Below, piece by piece: positions 59,601-64,000 of a DNA stretch of 64,000 bases. A program made the translations under genes and the position numbers. This DNA is from Notamacropus eugenii (Eukaryota; Chordata; Mammalia; Diprotodontia; Macropodidae): NCBI RefSeq assembly GCF_028372415.1, contig NC_092873.1:353338660-353402659 (forward strand), written 5' to 3'. The stretch's first letter is position 1, and every line of letters starts with the position of its first letter. Below the pieces are notes generated by a model. The model had not been told where the DNA came from. It searched no databases and was given only the letters and a program-made list of their open reading frames with translations.

Positions 59601-61320
59601 AACATAAGAAATTTGGGCTAGACATCAGAAAGAACTACCTGATGAGGTAGGGCATGGCACTATTAAGTGGGAGTGCAGGATTTCCTTTTTAGGTCTTTTA
59701 TTTCATTCAGCCAAGATGATTTGAAGGAAGGCCTTCCTCAAGGCAGAAGATTGGACAGAATGGATTTACAGAATCACAGACTCTAAGAGGTAGAGAGCAA
59801 CTTTTCAGTTACTTAGTCCAATCTATACCTGAAACATGAATCACAACAGTCCAGACAACTGGTCTCTATTTCCAGTGAAAGGGAATTCACTATATCATGA
59901 GTCAGCCCATTTCTTGGCTGTTCCTCTGTCAAGATATGGTACCAACTATCAGGAAATTTTTTCCTTCTAACTAAATTCTGTCTCTAACTTCCATCTTTAT
60001 ACTATCGGTAAAGTACAACCTCTTTTTACAAATAGGGGAATTGAGGCCCAGAAAGGATAGTGACTTATATAGGGTCATACAGGTAGTAACAGCAGGGGCA
60101 GGGTTTGAACCCAGACTCTCTAACTCTTAATCTAGCAGACTTTCCACTGCGGCACCCTACTTTGTTCTTCTCAGTAGGGTCATTCTGAGGATGGATACTA
60201 CAGGTACCCCTAAATCTTCTCCATGGAACATACACTTAGTACTTCAGATAATTATTGTATAGCAAGTTTTCTAGTCTTCTTACTCTCTTGGTTACCCTTC
60301 TCTGGGTATGCTCCTATATGTCAATAGTTTCCTAAGATGTAACCCCAAGAACTGAACACAAAACTTCAAATGGGGTCTGATCAGGATGCTGTACAAATGG
60401 GGCTTTTTTCATGCCCTTCTTAGCTGAGGTGCCACAGTCCCCTAGGGTGGTCAAGAAAACTCACCTCTTGAAGGTAGAGACTGTGAATGGCTCGGAGGCC
60501 CTCCAAGTTTCCAATATAGCCAATGCCCTCTCGGTCTAGGCGGACAGTCTGCAGGGCAGCCAGAGCCCGAGGCCTGGGAAGAGAGGCAGCCATGGTGAAG
60601 TGATAGATGCACATCTTCAGTTTCTCAGAGCCAGAAATAGCATTTCCCAGGAGAGAAGCAGTGCTGAAGGATTTCGATTAGCTCTCAGCAAGAATATCCT
60701 TCTGTTTGTATTAAAGGTTGTCAGACCCTGGCACAGGCTGAACTCAGGGTCTCTAGAGGAGCCGAAATTGCAGTGGGAGAGATTCCTGTGAGTCCTCAAG
60801 AAGGACTGTAAAACTAATGAAAAGGGTAATAGAAGAAGAGGTTCTGAAGAGTTTTCTTTTCTTTCTTTTTTTCCCCCCCAAAGAAACAAACAAGGCACCC
60901 GGAGGTAAGGATATAGATAATGTGATTTCTGCGGGCAAACTGCCATACCCAATTTTTTTTCCAACTCTTTTTCAAATGCCCCAAAGAAGCTGACTTTCTC
61001 CAGTGTTGGCAGTTTTTTGGTGGAGAGGGATTAGAAGGGACTGGTAAAGAACTGAGTTTAGGAATTTTGGCTGGGACAGAACAAGGAGCCGGAAGTCATT
61101 AGATACTCACCTCACCACTGTAGGATCCTCATCTTTTGCGAAGGCCAAGTTCCTCTTGGCAATGAGGGCATCAGAAATGCAGACACCCACAGGGCTCTGG
61201 GCAGGGGCAACTATAAAGAAAAGAGGGCTCAGTCACATCCTTCCTAGAAGTGAGTTAGGTACTGACCCTCCCAGATCGGGAGGAAGAGGGAAAACCTACA
61301 GCCTAGTTACCTTCATGCAT
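56684..61320 (-). CDS. LRRC46: leucine-rich repeat-containing protein 46
   Basis: Eight coding exons on the minus strand total 951 nt, 316 aa (human 321): 61,320-61,311; 61,210-61,111; 60,573-60,465; 58,994-58,948; 58,744-58,635; 58,427-58,358; 58,001-57,859; 57,045-56,684. All splice sites are GT-AG and in phase. The start gives MHEVAPAQ, aligning with the human N-terminus, with G at -3. LRRs occupy roughly residues 45-145 (NLEGLRAIHSLYLQENEI, NLDCLPCLRFLTLAGNKI, NLRGLQQLQLLDLSHNQI). An acidic linker and DEFPELSGPFCAERGFLEEL follow, then a charged helix and a basic, low-complexity tail. Mouse work links LRRC46 to the sperm flagellum. It is head-to-head with MRPL10 and tail-to-tail with SCRN2. 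The first coding exon has only 10 coding bases. Confidence 0.95.
59110..60180. repeat. old repeats in LRRC46 intron 3
   Basis: A SINE fragment lies at 59,120-59,220. CR1/L3-like sequence spans about 59,480-59,990 ('gggctagacatcagaaagaa'; 'gaatcacagactctaagagg'), with two orientations apparent, and an antisense MIR at 60,020-60,160 ('ggggaattgaggcccagaaa'). Confidence 0.55.
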
Positions 61321-61534
61321 GGCTTCCTTTGGGGGTGGGGTGGGCATTGAAGCCCAGGGGGAGGGAGGAAGAAGGGGAGAGCAGCTTTGGAGCGTTTGGG
61401 GGCACTGGGGCCAGCAGTGGGGTGAGGAGAAGGGGAGGGATACCAGGGGAGGGAGAAGTGGGGTCACCCTTGTTGCAGCGGGGAGGAGAAAGGGTGCCAA
61501 GAACTGAGAAGCAATGGGCAGGGACAAAGGAGAT

Positions 61535-61880
61535 CTACAGGGGAGCTCCGAGAACAGCAATCTGTGAGATCGCCACGGGGAGGCGCTGCAGGGCGGGTCT
61601 CAGTAAAGCTCTGTTCTCAGCGCCCGACCTCGTTGCTAGGAGACGAAGACGCTTTGATCTGCGCCTGCGCCGATCAAAGAGGGGCAGGGCGGGAGAAAGG
61701 GGAGGAAAGGAGTTCGGAAGGTTGCCGCAGACTCCTCCCCCGTGCGGTGCTACAACTTCCGGTTGTGAGCCCAGGGCCCCATAATCCTTTGTTCCTTCCA
61801 TCTCCAACCGGGACCCGTACTGAAGATGGCGGTGTCCGTGTTTGGAACCCTGGGCCGCCGGCTCCGTCCCCGAGCTGGTA
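61535..61880. promoter_or_regulatory. bidirectional CpG-island promoter of LRRC46 and MRPL10
   Basis: The 505 bases between the two start codons are CpG-rich at the MRPL10 side and TATA-less. Sites visible are an RFX X-box GTTGCTAGGAGAC (61,632-61,644), an NRF1-like TGCGCCTGCGCC (61,660-61,671) flanked by the inverted pair CTTTGATC/GATCAAAG (61,652-61,659; 61,672-61,679), an ETS/GABP-type ACTTCCGGT (61,755-61,763), and a YY1-like AAGATGGCGG over the MRPL10 ATG (61,823-61,832). The NRF1, ETS and YY1 set is usual for mitochondrial ribosomal genes; the X-box suits a ciliary or flagellar gene. Confidence 0.75.
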
Positions 61881-64000
61881 AGGAGCGGGTTGTGTGGGGG
61901 CGCCTTCTCGGAGCAGTCCGGGGGACGCCCGGGGCCCTCAAGCCAAGGCCCCCTTGACGACCTTTGACCCCTCTCCCACCTCCGTGACCTCTGCAAGCAG
62001 CTAGTTCCCTCCCTGACCCCAGCACTTCCGGCCTCCCCAGGGCTGCATCTTCCTCGCGGGATTGTTCCTGTACGCCCCGGACTAGGCGGGGCCTTGTCCC
62101 TGGGACCAAATATAAACACTCCTGCATGGAATTACAATATGGCAAAACCCATCCCGCCTTTCCAGACTTGTTACACCTTCAGCCAAACGACCGGACACAC
62201 CGTCTCCCACCTCCGCGCCTTTATACAGGCTGTTCCCCCGACTGTAATGCATCCCCGCTCACCTCGGTGCCTTACCGCCTCCAGCTTCTTTCAACACTTG
62301 GCTCGTGCTGCACTTCTTAGGCAGGACCTCACCTGTACCCCGCCAGTTGTTTGGGGTCTTCCTGCGCCATTAGATGTAATGGTTTGTGCCTCCCAGTCTG
62401 TAGTGTAAGCTTTTAGAGGGCAGGGACAGTTGTTCTGTTTTGCATTCCCATTGCCAAGCGCAGCCCTGGTACCTAAATAAGTGTTTGTTGAGTGAATGTT
62501 GGGGTGCGGAGGTTTTGCCCCGTGCTCAAAAGGAGGGATTTTTGTAGTGCCTCTGCCCTGGGTCTTTTGGGGACGTCTCTATCTCCATCGGCTGTTCATA
62601 GATTGGAAGGAGAATGGGGTTGCTTTTGACTTTTCTATAGTATTTAGAGCTTGAAGGAACTAAGAAATCTACCTGCAGGAAAAAGTGGAATTTGGTATTC
62701 GTGGACCTGTGTTCAAATCTTGACTTACTGTGTGGCCTTGGGCAAGTCACTCTCCCGTTTGGGCTTCAGTTTCCTCTTAGGTTGTTTTCCTTAAACCCTG
62801 TTTAACCTGAAACGTATTGGTCCTGTGATCTAGTTCAGTCTTCTCATTTTGTAAATAAAGGAGCAATAGATGTTATTTACATAACTTCCGAGACTTTAAG
62901 GTTCTGAACATTTTTCATATATTATCTTACTTGAGCCTTACAACAAGCCTTTAAGGTTCTTGGTGTAGGCTTTATCTCCATTTACAGATGAAGTAGGCTC
63001 AGAAAGGGTAAGTGAATTAATTGCCCGGGGTCACTCAGTGGATTTGAACTCTGGTTTTCAGTCTTCAGGTCCATTCTCAAAAATTTTATTAAATGTTTTA
63101 AATTAAATTGATTAAATTCTAAATTTATTAAAATTCTAAAAAAATTATTAAAATCTTTTCAGTTACCAAGAATTTTACAGATTAATCGGCCCCACTAGTC
63201 TCCCTTCCTTATGGAGCAAATAAAACAAATACACAGATAAAGCTCTCAGTACATACCTACATTAATCTAGTCCTCTACCTCCCCCCGCCCAAATTCCCAC
63301 ATCACCCTTATCCAAAAATGCATATTTCTTTCTGCATTTTACGTTCATCACCTTTCTGTCAGGAGGTGAGTGGAGTGTTCCATCTTCTTTCTTTTGAACT
63401 CATGGTTTCTGTTTGCATTGATGTGTTCTAAAGTCTCTCAAAGTCTTTATTGTCTTTAATGTGTCATTGTATAAATTGTTCTTCACCTAGTTCTTGCTCA
63501 ATTTGTCTTCCCAAGTTCCCCTGAAATTGTCTGTTCCTGACTTCAGTTTTAGTTCTCTTTGTACTATACCATATTTCCTCTTACTATTACCTCAAGCTCT
63601 GGAATAGTAATAATTACTGTGATATTTTTCCAGAAAAGGTCAAAATACTTTACCCCTCCTTGTCAGAAGGAAAAGCTCCAGACCTTAAGTGACTGCTTCA
63701 AAGTCACATGAGGGTAATAAGAGGTAGGCTTTGACCATGTTCTGGGTTTTGCAGCTGAGAGTTGTGATTGTCTCGCTTGAGAGGGAGGGAAGGAGGACTT
63801 ATTTTAACTCCATGCCTTTTATCCATGGTAGACTTTATCTTACCTATTTTATTGTCTGTTTTTTCAGGCCAGCTGCCCACCATCCAGACTGTTCGCCATG
63901 GCTCCAAGGCTGTCACTCGACATTTTCGTGTTATGCACTTTGAGCGACAGAAGCTGATGGCACTGACCCAGTATATCCCCCCCAAGCCTGCCATTCCCCC
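61826..64000 (+). CDS. MRPL10: mitochondrial large ribosomal subunit protein uL10m (partial)
   Basis: Exon 1 codes 61,826-61,877 ([17 protein letters not shown], donor GTAAGG). Exon 2 starts at 63,868 after TTTTTTCAG and runs off the window at 64,000, giving 61 complete codons of about 260 expected. The basic, hydrophobic N-terminus is a mitochondrial targeting peptide. The following [19 protein letters not shown] and [19 protein letters not shown] match human MRPL10 closely. The protein builds the L7/L12 stalk base of the mitochondrial large subunit. ATG choice is supported by the YY1-like start context and by the human N-terminal length. Intron 1 (1,990 bases) is repeat-laden. Confidence 0.95.
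62400..63740. repeat. repeats in MRPL10 intron 1
   Basis: An L2 end lies at 62,405-62,505 ('tagagggcagggacagttgt'), a MIR at 62,655-62,785 ('gtggccttgggcaagtcact'), an antisense CORE-SINE at 62,890-63,080 ('ccatttacagatgaagtagg'), an antisense L1 3' UTR-like block at about 63,150-63,600 ('cacctttctgtcaggaggtg'), and an antisense MIR at 63,610-63,740. Confidence 0.65.

Overview
This is a vertebrate chromosomal segment, almost certainly from a marsupial. The evidence is a dense load of MIR/CORE-type SINEs, the tRNA-derived SINEs and 'MAR1'-type SINEs typical of marsupials, L1 3' ends of marsupial type, L2 3' ends, general CpG depletion, and four genes whose order and orientation match human 17q21.32 (SP6, SCRN2, LRRC46, MRPL10). 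I cannot name the species by eye.

Layout. Bases 1 to about 38,000 hold no gene I can support. By synteny this should be the SP2-SP6 interval; it is made of repeats, microsatellites and a few unique GC-rich or homeodomain-site-rich islands that may be regulatory. A short GC-rich stretch near 2.7 kb with a strong minus-strand splice donor could be an upstream noncoding exon of SP2, but no SP2 coding sequence is present. From about 38.0 to 43 kb CpG becomes roughly ten times denser than in the flank. This is the SP6 upstream/promoter domain. SP6 has its whole coding sequence in one exon (44,132-45,274) and a long 3' UTR reaching a poly(A) signal at 47,823. SCRN2 (coding 53,050-56,311, seven coding exons, 429 aa) follows on the same strand. 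LRRC46 lies tail-to-tail with it on the minus strand (56,684-61,320, eight coding exons, 316 aa). MRPL10 starts head-to-head with LRRC46 from a shared CpG-island promoter (start codon 61,826) and runs off the right edge after the first part of exon 2.

The genes do not form a functional pathway. SP6 is a developmental zinc-finger factor (teeth, hair, limb ectoderm); SCRN2 is a peptidase-C69-family protein; LRRC46 is a leucine-rich-repeat protein linked to sperm flagella; MRPL10 is mitoribosomal protein uL10m. The LRRC46/MRPL10 promoter carries an RFX-type X-box, an NRF1-like site inside a perfect inverted repeat of TCF/LEF-like half sites, an ETS site and a YY1-like site over the MRPL10 start.

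The most informative mobile element is a 3.2-kb L1-lineage 'half-L1' (HAL1-like) insertion at 30,624-33,834 on the minus strand, with a 14-bp target duplication, lying inside a palindromic mariner-type MITE. I saw no retrovirus-like or LTR element, no CRISPR array and no rRNA. Nothing in the window amounts to a clearly new biological system; the best leads are listed as findings. All family assignments are from memory and pattern reading, without database searches.
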